NCBI GenBank assembly: GCA_019429225.1
Contig: JAHYJK010000004.1
Span: 1-57,397 of the forward strand
Direction: 5' to 3'
DNA: 57,397 nucleotides
DNA from: Anaerolineaceae bacterium
Lineage (GTDB): Bacteria > Chloroflexota > Anaerolineae > Anaerolineales > Anaerolineaceae
Shown here: positions 44,508 to 51,511 of the stretch, in pieces
How positions within the stretch are numbered: the stretch's first letter is position 1
How the letters are laid out: each line of letters begins with the position of its first letter
Program-made: the position numbers and the translations under genes
Notes under the pieces: model-generated
What the model saw: the letters and a program-made list of their open reading frames with translations, nothing else
What the model was told of the DNA's origin: nothing
Databases searched by the model: none

Positions 44508-46166
44508 TTACTCCTTATCTACAATTTTTCCACCCAGATCAAGGGCTGCACTAACAAGACTATCGGGTTCGAACTCTTCTTCATGATCAACAAGATTAGA
44601 TTTTGCGTTGATAACCACAGCCTTTACTTTTGCATCTGCTCCCAGCACATGGGAAAAGGCACGTTGTATAATCTCCTGGTGTTCTCCTTTTTCCATTCTT
44701 TCCTTTAATACCGGACTTTGAAACCCGATAATGATCACCCCATTTTTCATCGAAAAACTTCGAGCCGACGCCAGTAATGCTTCTGTATTTTTTCTATAAT
44801 TACGAATTAAATTCTTTACTTCCGTCAAAGATTCCCGTACTTCGTTGATGCCAAAAGGTGCTTTCACATCGGGTCTTTCACCTTCAGTCACCACTTCATG
44901 AGAATCAGGTGCGTTTTCTTTGGCGGGGCTTTCGAAAACCTTTTCAGCCTCGCTCTTTTCCGTTTTAATGATTTCAGGATCAACTTGCTTCTGATATTCT
45001 GAAGGTTCTTTGCTCTTCGTTTGTCTTGAGGGTTTGGATTCTTCCTCTTTTATTAATCTGGGTGCTTGTATTTGTGAAGTTTGGACATCAAATAATTGAA
45101 CACCCTGGGCAATTGCCAATTCCAAAGCCAGACTGGGTTGCCATGCCAGACGGCTTTCATTGGCAGCATTGTTAAATAACTTCACCAATTCAGTCAGTAT
45201 AAACATGGAAACTTTTTGTGTCTGCCTACCCATGATTTGACGAACCTCATCGGTGACATCTATTGACTTTTCATTACCCAACTGAATTAACATCAATCCT
45301 CGTAAATAATCAACCATTTGACGCGCAAATTGGCGTGGATCTGTACCAGAATCGAGTGCGCTATGTAATTGATCCAGACAACCTTTCGAATCCTGCACGC
45401 AAATCATATCAACCAGATTGATCACAGTCTGGTTGGTAGCGGTACCTAAAACCTGTTGTGCCAGTTCAAGTGTGATTACATCACCGGTGGAGGCAAGTTG
45501 ATCCAATAAGGATATTGCATCTCGCATAGCCCCGGTGGATTGTCTGGCGATCATAAAAAGTGTGTCATCGTCCACTTTTAATTTCTCTGCCACCACTAAC
45601 TCTTTGAGTAGATCCACAATGATTATCACAGGAATGCGCCGGAATTCATGTCGCTGACAACGTGACAGCACAGTAGCCGGGATCTTGTGTACCTCAGTGG
45701 TTGCCAGAATAAAGATCGCATGGGGTGGTGGCTCTTCCAACGTCTTCAACAATGCGTTAAAAGCCGCTGTTGACAACATATGGACTTCATCGATGATATA
45801 GACCTTAAATTTTCCCTGTGAAGGTGAAAAACCAATTTTTTCGCGAAGGTCACGCACATCATCCACACTCGTATTGGAAGCCGCATCAATTTCAATCAGG
45901 TCCATGAAACGACCTTGGTTGACTGATAAACAATTTTCACACTTGTTACAGGGTCGCGTTTTGAGATCATCACTCTGACAATTTACTGCTTTTGCCAACA
46001 AGCGTGCCGTGGTGGTTTTTCCAGTGCCACGCGGTCCTGAAAATAAATAGGCATGTCCAACACGATCACTACGGATAGCGTTTTTCAGGGTTTGAACGAT
46101 ATGATCCTGTCCTACAACTTTTTCCCACAATTGGGGACGCCATTTCCTGTATAATGCCTCTGACAT
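44508..46166 (-). CDS. dnaX: DNA polymerase III subunit gamma/tau
   Basis: A 552-residue clamp-loader ATPase: GPRGTGKTTTARLLAKAV Walker A, four-Cys zinc module (C-x8-CNKCENC), Walker B VYIIDEVHML, SRC motif TVLSRCQRHEF, then domain III and a charged, Pro/Glu/Lys-rich linker (~370-430) before a small C-terminal domain. It loads the sliding clamp and couples the polymerase to the helicase. No strong A-run slippery site was seen, so a gamma product by frameshifting is not predicted. Confidence 0.97.
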   Translation of the reverse strand: MSEALYRKWRPQLWEKVVGQDHIVQTLKNAIRSDRVGHAYLFSGPRGTGKTTTARLLAKAVNCQSDDLKTRPCNKCENCLSVNQGRFMDLIEIDAASNTSVDDVRDLREKIGFSPSQGKFKVYIIDEVHMLSTAAFNALLKTLEEPPPHAIFILATTEVHKIPATVLSRCQRHEFRRIPVIIIVDLLKELVVAEKLKVDDDTLFMIARQSTGAMRDAISLLDQLASTGDVITLELAQQVLGTATNQTVINLVDMICVQDSKGCLDQLHSALDSGTDPRQFARQMVDYLRGLMLIQLGNEKSIDVTDEVRQIMGRQTQKVSMFILTELVKLFNNAANESRLAWQPSLALELAIAQGVQLFDVQTSQIQAPRLIKEEESKPSRQTKSKEPSEYQKQVDPEIIKTEKSEAEKVFESPAKENAPDSHEVVTEGERPDVKAPFGINEVRESLTEVKNLIRNYRKNTEALLASARSFSMKNGVIIIGFQSPVLKERMEKGEHQEIIQRAFSHVLGADAKVKAVVINAKSNLVDHEEEFEPDSLVSAALDLGGKIVDKE

Positions 46167-46178
46167 GCGGGTTCCAAT

Positions 46179-46586
46179 CTACTTTTTTTCTTTTTCCTGT
46201 TTGATATTGAATAGAATTTCTTCAATATTTATCATCCTTCTTTGCAGTCGGCTGGCAGGAACACTTAAATTGTAATCGAAAATTTTCTTATTTATCTGCA
46301 AGATTTGATTAGATATTTCATCCTCGACAGCTTTCCTCAAAGGTAGAAGGAGCTTTACTTGTTTCGTCAAATCAAGTACCAAATTCTCAATTTCCTTTCT
46401 TAAATCCATCCATGGGTAGGACAAATTATTATTTCGGAGAAGATCCTCTACCATCCGCCACTCTACCGGTGTATATGGGTTATCCTTCCATTCAATGGGC
46501 TTCCCAGCGCCAGGCAAATTATCAAATTCCCCTGCTGCCATTGCTTTTTTGATGATCTCGTCGATTATTCGATCCGTGTTTGCCAT
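46179..46586 (-). CDS. DUF1992 protein (DnaJC28-like)
   Basis: A 135-residue protein whose first half is the DUF1992 signature: IIDEIIKKAMAAGEFDNL, PGAGKPIEW, and VEWRMVEDLL with NNNLSYPWMDLRKEIE. The second half is a charged helical segment. Function unknown; the mammalian homologue has a J-domain that is absent here. It is 12 bases from dnaX and eight from the lamin-tail gene, so it is part of the same transcript. Confidence 0.9.
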   Translation of the reverse strand: MANTDRIIDEIIKKAMAAGEFDNLPGAGKPIEWKDNPYTPVEWRMVEDLLRNNNLSYPWMDLRKEIENLVLDLTKQVKLLLPLRKAVEDEISNQILQINKKIFDYNLSVPASRLQRRMINIEEILFNIKQEKEKK

Positions 46587-46594
46587 GCAAATGT

Positions 46595-47182
46595 TTATGG
46601 GATCTCGAAAACAGCTCGTTCCTGTCCAGCTGAATCAAAAATTCGCACGATTTCTCCTGCTGTCCAGATGGGTTCATCACTGCCCCAAAACAACGTATTG
46701 ACGGTATTGGTACCTGGCCTCGAATACACGGATATCTGCCCTTTTACCAGGTCAATAGATGGAAAAACAAATGCATTTTTATCCTGATCGATGATTTGCC
46801 AACCCGACAAATTTAGTTCACCTTCTCCAACCCGTTCGACAACCAGTAGTTCATTCTGGAGATCACCGGCCGCAAACACATTTGCAATGGCAATAACAGG
46901 TGTGTCCAGTGGAGGCAACTCTCCCAAAGCCGGTTGCTCGGTTGAAACTGGGGCAGACGACGGTGGAGATTCAATCACGATACTATTTGCTGTATTGACA
47001 CGATTCCAAATGGTAAGCACCAGCAGGGTCGTGGCTGCTGAGACAATGATATTGACAATCAAGAATGGTAACCAACGTTTCAAATCAGTCTCCTGGTTCT
47101 TTTCACGTTTACGCACAAAACGGACAAAATTACACAAATTCAGTAATTTGGTTAATTTGCTTGAATCATAGCATACTTTCAA
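46595..47182 (-). CDS. Membrane-anchored lamin-tail-domain protein
   Basis: A 195-residue protein: cytoplasmic basic N-terminus, one transmembrane anchor (about 38-60, FLIVNIIVSAATTLLVLTIW), a Pro/Ser linker, then a C-terminal lamin-tail domain (LTD) of ~90 residues (ELLVVERVGEGELNLSGWQI, DEPIWTAGEIVRIFDSAG). LTDs are extracellular Ig-like folds in bacteria, often on surface proteins or nucleases. First gene of the dnaX transcript; the ancient pairing with dnaX is probably incidental. Confidence 0.8.
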   Translation of the reverse strand: MKVCYDSSKLTKLLNLCNFVRFVRKREKNQETDLKRWLPFLIVNIIVSAATTLLVLTIWNRVNTANSIVIESPPSSAPVSTEQPALGELPPLDTPVIAIANVFAAGDLQNELLVVERVGEGELNLSGWQIIDQDKNAFVFPSIDLVKGQISVYSRPGTNTVNTLFWGSDEPIWTAGEIVRIFDSAGQERAVFEIP

Positions 47183-47216
47183 CGTAAAATAAAATGACGA
47201 AAGGACACTTTGAAGA

Positions 47217-47696
47217 ATGATTTTGATTGATGGTCATAATTTGGTACCGAAGATAAAAGGACTCAGCCTCAGTATGGAGGATGACGAAATGGCGTTAATC
47301 CAGATATTGAGTGAGTATACACGCCTTACCAGAAAAAAATTAGAAGTTTATTTTGACAAAGCACCAATCGACAAATCGGGCACCAGGAAGTTTGGATTCA
47401 TCACCGCCCATTTTGTCAGGGAGGGATCAACAGCTGATGAAGCGATCATCCAGCGTATCCGTAAGATGGGACGTAAAGCGCGTAATGTGAAAGTAATCAG
47501 CTCCGATCAACACATTCTGCGACAGGTGCAGGCCTGCCAGGCTGAGACACTTACTTCGGATTTATTTGCGAAAGAAATAGAAAAAGTTCTCGCATCCAGT
47601 CCGGGGGGTGGAAAACCAGACCCACAAAAAATGTCTGATTTGGAAATTGAAAACTGGTTAAACCTCTTCAAAAACAATAATTCTCAAAAAGATTAA
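47217..47696 (+). CDS. NYN-domain (YacP-like) ribonuclease
   Basis: A 159-residue protein of the NYN/PIN-like nuclease family (YacP/Rae1 type). Acidic active-site residues are placed in MILIDGHNLVP (Asp5), EVYFDKAP, STADEAIIQRIRK and VISSDQHI. Rae1 of Bacillus cuts mRNA within the ribosome. Divergent from the lamin-tail gene with 34 bases between starts. Confidence 0.88.
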   Translation: MILIDGHNLVPKIKGLSLSMEDDEMALIQILSEYTRLTRKKLEVYFDKAPIDKSGTRKFGFITAHFVREGSTADEAIIQRIRKMGRKARNVKVISSDQHILRQVQACQAETLTSDLFAKEIEKVLASSPGGGKPDPQKMSDLEIENWLNLFKNNNSQKD

Positions 47697-47739
47697 ATTT
47701 CTCTTAGTTTTATTTAACATAATATGTACTATTATGATC

Positions 47740-47891
47740 TATAATATCCATTAGACACCCATTAATGGTTAATGTAAGGTGTCTCAGTCAGAAAATCTGT
47801 GAACATTTCCCCCGATGTTTACATCCAGGATTTTTCTGATAGCATTCCCTCCCTGGAGACCGTCATGCATTCCCCAAGTGCATGGCGGTCA
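47740..47891 (+). ncRNA. Structured leader of a lipoprotein gene
   Basis: A -10 box TATAAT at 47740-47745 would start transcription near 47752. The following 140 bases hold stacked helices: AGACACC/GGTGTCT (47753-47759 and 47778-47784), TCAGAAAA/TTTTCTGA (47788-47795 and 47833-47840) enclosing AACAT/ATGTT (47802-47806, 47815-47819), and GACCGTCATGCA/TGCATGGCGGTC (47859-47870, 47880-47891; one G-U). Loops are C-rich (TTCCCCC, TTCCCC). It precedes a lipoprotein gene by ~90 bases. Either a novel structured leader or an independent small RNA; no known riboswitch is recognised. Confidence 0.45.
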
Positions 47892-47983
47892 CGTTTAATT
47901 ATTATTCACTCGCTTCTTTGCTTGACGTAGATTTTGAATCTACTAAAATCCTAATAGTGAAGAATTCTCCATGGAGCGAAAAA

Positions 47984-48865
47984 ATGAAAAAACCTTTTTT
48001 TAGTCTGTTATTTTTATTGATTTTTCTCTCTGTTGCCTGCAGTCTCCCAACCAATAAAAAAGAAGAAATTAATAACATAAAAGAGCCAACAGTTTTGATT
48101 AATCAACCCACAACAGCGCTTGCTATTGATCCCACACAAACAGTTTACTCACCACCGACAGCCAGACCAACCAGCAATGAAACGCCTAAACCAGCTGCAA
48201 CGGTCGAAGTGGTAAAACCAACAGACATTCCCACACAACCTGTTTCTTTATGTTCACCATATATAAAAGAAGAGTTTGACAATCCTGGAGAATGCTGGCC
48301 AGTATCCATTGAAGAAATTTTCTCTCCTGTTTCCATTTCTAATAAAAATAAATTATTTGTTCAGGTTAAAGATGGACGGCTTGAGTTTGAATCTCAATTA
48401 AGTGAAGATGTTTTTCTATATTCATTTTATAAAGATAATGAATATGATGAAGTGATAGTACGGGCGTCGGTGACAAAAATTGAACCGAGTGCTAACCAGA
48501 ACGGATTTACACTTGCCTGCCATGTCAATCGGGATGGCTGGTTCGAAGTCCGTATCGAAAGTAGTGGCACATTTGAAGTGTTCCAATATGATGCATTTAA
48601 GAAACAATCAGGACAAAATCCGTATGTGAATTTGGGAAATGGTGGAGCTGCTGCTTACCGGATTGGTACCGGACGTGAAAATATCATCGAATGGCAATGT
48701 AGATTTGATAGTTTAACCTTGATCATTAATGATAAACAAACCTGGATTAAAGAGAATTTTTCCAATATGAAAAGTGGTGGTGGTATTGGCGTTGGGTTGG
48801 CATCTTACTCAGGGGTAGTACCTCGCCACATTGGTTTTGATTTTGTTGAAATTCTTGAACCGTAG
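47984..48865 (+). CDS. Secreted lipoprotein with concanavalin-like domain
   Basis: 293 residues from ATG 47984 (GGAG upstream); the frame goes back to 47882 but the extension lacks a ribosome site and would bury the signal peptide. Lipobox LSVAC, Thr/Pro-rich linker to residue ~90, then a ~200-residue strand-rich domain (KEEFDNPGECWPVS, GFTLACHVNRDGWFEVRI, GGGIGVGLASYSG) like the concanavalin A/laminin-G-type lectin folds often found after such linkers in Chloroflexota. Ligand unknown; probably surface carbohydrate. Confidence 0.82.
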   Translation: MKKPFFSLLFLLIFLSVACSLPTNKKEEINNIKEPTVLINQPTTALAIDPTQTVYSPPTARPTSNETPKPAATVEVVKPTDIPTQPVSLCSPYIKEEFDNPGECWPVSIEEIFSPVSISNKNKLFVQVKDGRLEFESQLSEDVFLYSFYKDNEYDEVIVRASVTKIEPSANQNGFTLACHVNRDGWFEVRIESSGTFEVFQYDAFKKQSGQNPYVNLGNGGAAAYRIGTGRENIIEWQCRFDSLTLIINDKQTWIKENFSNMKSGGGIGVGLASYSGVVPRHIGFDFVEILEP

Positions 48866-48920
48866 GCTCGCTCATAATAGTTTCCTGGCGAAATACCTGC
48901 CATGATACCTGTCAAAAGCC

Positions 48921-48949
48921 TTGTATCATCCTGTGCTGAATGCTATAAT
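48921..48949 (+). promoter_or_regulatory. Promoter of tRNA-Arg
   Basis: TTGTAT (48921-48926) and TATAAT (48944-48949) with a 17-base spacer, ten bases before the tRNA. Confidence 0.8.
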
Positions 48950-48958
48950 CTCGTTGTT

Positions 48959-49031
48959 GCCCCAGTAGCTCAATGGACAGAGCAAAGCACTCCTAACGCT
49001 TAGGTTGGGGGTTCGATTCCCTCCTGGGGCA
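48959..49031 (+). tRNA. tRNA-Arg (CCT)
   Basis: Cloverleaf with a perfect 7-bp acceptor stem GCCCCAG/CTGGGGC, D arm GCTC...GAGC, anticodon loop CTCCTAA giving CCT, T stem GGGGG/CCCTC with TTCGATT. It reads AGG codons. The 3' CCA is not encoded. Confidence 0.92.
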
Positions 49032-49063
49032 CTTTTAATTTCAAAATAGACCCTATTTTCCTC

Positions 49064-49137
49064 TTGCAATTTTTTGTTTTTATGCTAAAATATTGTTTAG
49101 ATAAACGCTTGGGTGCCCCCCTCACCTAAGCGTTTAT
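49064..49137 (+). promoter_or_regulatory. Orphan promoter followed by a 15-bp hairpin
   Basis: TTGCAA (49064-49069) and TAAAAT (49086-49091), spacing 16, stand directly before ATAAACGCTTGGGTG (49101-49115) pairing with CACCTAAGCGTTTAT (49123-49137; one G-U) around a C-rich loop CCCCCCT. There is no gene within 650 bases downstream on this strand. It could be a very short RNA, or the hairpin ends the upstream tRNA transcript. Confidence 0.5.
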
Positions 49138-49172
49138 CATTTAATCTCTGTAATCGTGTATTTTTAAAAAAA

Positions 49173-49191
49173 GACCCTGTTATCCAGGGTC
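49173..49191 (-). terminator. Terminator of the gene at 49215-49586
   Basis: On the minus strand GACCCTG/CAGGGTC forms a 7-bp stem with a five-base loop, followed by seven T. It lies 24 bases after the stop. Confidence 0.85.
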
Positions 49192-49214
49192 CTTTAAGTT
49201 TTCCATCAATTGAA

Positions 49215-49586
49215 TTAATTGTCAAAATTTGGCGTGTCGTCATCCTCATCATCAGAATCGATATCAAAATCGTATTCGATTTCTCCAGCTTTGCGGCGTA
49301 TCCACAAATATAGTACCTGGCCATCAGTGGAATCTGATGAACGGGCAGCCATGATCGGCACTTTCTCTTCCAGTCCATAATCATTACGATAATGGAGAAA
49401 AATCGTGTCCTTTCTTCGCCAGGCTCGATGGCAACGTTCAACCAGTGCCGGACCATTAAAGGTGCGTAATCGTGTCAAAGCCAGGTCATATAGACCAGGT
49501 CCTTCGTTTAATCCCAAAGCCCAGCCATCATCAATCAATTCAAAACTGGGTGGTGGTCCTTCAATAATTGTAATTTTATCGTCCAT
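49215..49586 (-). CDS. Conserved hypothetical acidic protein
   Basis: A 123-residue soluble protein with a compact strand-rich core (FELIDDGWALGLNEGPGLYD, RAWRRKDTIFLHYRNDYGLE) and an acidic tail (DFDIDSDDEDDD). No family is recognised. It has its own terminator and probably its own promoter (region 49587-49700). Confidence 0.7.
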   Translation of the reverse strand: MDDKITIIEGPPPSFELIDDGWALGLNEGPGLYDLALTRLRTFNGPALVERCHRAWRRKDTIFLHYRNDYGLEEKVPIMAARSSDSTDGQVLYLWIRRKAGEIEYDFDIDSDDEDDDTPNFDN

Positions 49587-49793
49587 AAAACTCCCCGATT
49601 CATCTTGTTACTTTAATGAATCTGAAATCATTTTACCGCGAATCTTATAAAAGTCCATGAGAAGAATGTTAATTCTTTATTAGAGTTTCGGCTCTAAAAT
49701 TTATAAAACATTAATATTTTTCATTCAAAAAACTTATGTTCAGCATGTAAGATTATCTCAACGGACAAAACAAAAATATTATTGGAGGAAATA

Positions 49794-50210
49794 ATGCCTA
49801 CTCTTTATGTAAGAAACCCTTATCGTCAGCTGACCCGCCGCAATAGGTGGAATGCCATTGAGGAAAATAACATCGAAGAACCGAAAGTAATCTTCCCGGT
49901 AGATATCAGAGTTGCAGAAGATGAATACATGGTCGAAGCATTTCTGCCTGGTGTTTCAACGGAAGATCTGGATATTCAAATTGAAAGTAATGTTGTCACC
50001 ATCAAAGGTGAATTAAAAATTGAAGGAAAAGAGGATGATCGCTATCTCTTACGTGAACGACCATCAGGAATATTCCAACGATCAATCGAATTACCAGATG
50101 ATGTAGATGCTGATAAAGTGGAAGCAGAATTGAAAAATGGTGTTCTCACATTGCGTCTCCCAAAATCTGAGCTAGTAAAACCACGCAAGATTAAAATATC
50201 CAACAATTAG
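49794..50210 (+). CDS. Small heat-shock protein (Hsp20/alpha-crystallin)
   Basis: A 138-residue chaperone with a short N-terminal arm and an alpha-crystallin domain (PVDIRVAEDEYMVEAFLPGV, then VTIKGELKIEGKEDDRYLL and GVLTLRLPKSE), ending in a short tail without a clear IxI. TTGGAGGAAATA precedes ATG 49794; the frame starts at a TTG in 49782 which is part of the ribosome site. The stop overlaps a 10-bp direct repeat that flanks a palindromic element. Confidence 0.93.
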   Translation: MPTLYVRNPYRQLTRRNRWNAIEENNIEEPKVIFPVDIRVAEDEYMVEAFLPGVSTEDLDIQIESNVVTIKGELKIEGKEDDRYLLRERPSGIFQRSIELPDDVDADKVEAELKNGVLTLRLPKSELVKPRKIKISNN

Positions 50211-50308
50211 TGTGCTTTCATTAATTCGCGGACAGGGTGTTTTTGGCGTGCGCTGCACGCCAAAAACACCCGTTTGCCCCAATTAATGGAGATAATCTAA
50301 CAATTAGT
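50202..50308. repeat. Palindromic element flanked by 10-bp direct repeats
   Basis: A perfect 17-bp stem (GGGTGTTTTTGGCGTGC 50235-50251 with its complement 50255-50271, loop GCT) is enclosed by outer arms CATTAATT (50219-50226) and AATTAATG (50281-50288). Direct repeats AACAATTAGT at 50202-50211 and 50299-50308 bracket the whole element; the left one contains the hsp20 stop codon. This looks like a MITE-size insertion with target duplication. The stem alone could act as a terminator. Confidence 0.65.
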
Positions 50309-50326
50309 TGCCATACAATCCTATTC

Positions 50327-50362
50327 CAGGAGTCCCAGCATAAAGCCGGGACTCCTGTTTTT
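50327..50362 (+). terminator. Rho-independent terminator
   Basis: CAGGAGTCCC (50327-50336) pairs with GGGACTCCTG (50348-50357), 10 bp, followed by five T. It probably ends the hsp20 transcript. Confidence 0.9.
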
Positions 50363-50427
50363 AATTAATTAACGATCGCAAATTTTTTCTTACCTATTCT
50401 CATTGTGTATTGCGGTAAAATGGATGC

Positions 50428-51225
50428 ATGTCAATTCCAGAAGCATTTATTAAAGCGATTCAAAGTACATCTGTTCCACAATTCAAATATTACAGCAGTG
50501 TAGATTCCACCAATCGGATCGCTTTGGAATGGCTGGATAATGGCACGCCGGATGGAGCGATCGTATTTGCGGACCATCAAAGTTCCGGCCGTGGACGCTT
50601 TGATCGAAAATGGGTCACCCAGCCTGGCAGTGCTATCGCAGTTTCAATTATTGTCCGGCCAGATATACGAGAACAACAACACCTGGCATTGTTTTCACCA
50701 CTTGCTGGGATTGCTTTAGTAGATATATTGAAACACATTCTGCAGATTGATGCCCAGATTAAATGGCCAAATGATGTTCTGATCCAACGAATGAAGACCG
50801 CCGGCATTCTGACAGAAACAATCTGGAATGGGGAAGAATTACTTGGTTTGGTGGTGGGAATAGGGGTAAACGTCCTTCCTCAATCAATCCCACCAAAGGA
50901 ATTCCTGCAATACCCCGCAACCTGTATCCAGGATCACTGTTCATTTCCCATTGATCGCTTTGAAGTTTTGGCAGAGCTGATTAATGCTTTTAATTTCTGG
51001 CGATCCCAAATTCATTTACCCGAATTTATGAATCAATGGCAAAAAACACTGGCATTTCGTGGTGAAAAAGTATATATTAAGCAAAAAGATGGAAACGTTC
51101 AAATGAGTGGTATATTGTCAGGTTTAACCTCCAATGGAGATTTGGAGATCTTATCCGAGAATAATCAAAAACAGACCATAACAGTAGGAGATGTCCATCT
51201 TCGACCTGCTGAACCAGAAAATTGA
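50428..51225 (+). CDS. birA: Biotin--protein ligase BirA (monofunctional)
   Basis: A 265-residue ligase without the N-terminal DNA-binding domain of bifunctional BirA. Catalytic motif SSGRGRFDRKWVTQPGSAI (residues ~52-70), the ATP/biotin segment IKWPNDVLIQRMKTAGILTE and GLVVGIGVNVLPQ; the C-terminal small SH3-like domain follows. It attaches biotin to acetyl-CoA carboxylase carrier protein. Start at ATG 50428 without a strong ribosome site. Confidence 0.95.
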   Translation: MSIPEAFIKAIQSTSVPQFKYYSSVDSTNRIALEWLDNGTPDGAIVFADHQSSGRGRFDRKWVTQPGSAIAVSIIVRPDIREQQHLALFSPLAGIALVDILKHILQIDAQIKWPNDVLIQRMKTAGILTETIWNGEELLGLVVGIGVNVLPQSIPPKEFLQYPATCIQDHCSFPIDRFEVLAELINAFNFWRSQIHLPEFMNQWQKTLAFRGEKVYIKQKDGNVQMSGILSGLTSNGDLEILSENNQKQTITVGDVHLRPAEPEN

Positions 51226-51235
51226 GAGGTTTATT

Positions 51236-51445
51236 ATGTTAGATGATTTACGAAATACTGCCGAAGCATCTTTTATCGAGGAAGAATCCGCTCTGGAAGC
51301 CCAAAGATTTTTAACCCCTAAAGAGAAAAGGGTTCTGGGGATGACTGCCGCCCAACGCTTCATCCTGGCTTTCCTATTATTGATCCTGGTTGTTGTATTG
51401 GGCACATTGTTTCTCCTGGTTTCAGGAAAAATGATTCTGCCATAA
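51236..51445 (+). CDS. Small single-pass membrane protein
   Basis: 69 residues from ATG 51236 (GAGAGG upstream); a longer frame overlaps birA and lacks a ribosome site. Acidic N-terminal part (EASFIEEESALEAQRF), then RVLGMTAAQRFILAF and one hydrophobic segment of ~25 residues. It follows birA by ten bases and is probably cotranscribed. Function unknown. Confidence 0.65.
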   Translation: MLDDLRNTAEASFIEEESALEAQRFLTPKEKRVLGMTAAQRFILAFLLLILVVVLGTLFLLVSGKMILP

Positions 51446-51470
51446 AACTTGAATCGTCCGGTAATTAAAA

Positions 51471-51491
51471 AATGCCTGGCAATCAGGCATT
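51471..51491. terminator. Bidirectional terminator
   Basis: AATGCCT/AGGCATT (51471-51477, 51485-51491), 7 bp with a seven-base loop, A-run before and T-run after, between convergent genes. Confidence 0.85.
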
Positions 51492-51511
51492 TTTGATTTA
51501 AATAAGCTGGA

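Noticed and set aside
44690-44705. A-run in dnaX as a programmed frameshift site (gamma subunit)
   Set aside because: Only five A in GGAAAAAGG; it is near the 3' end and no supporting stem-loop or Shine-Dalgarno was seen, so it does not resemble known dnaX frameshift signals.
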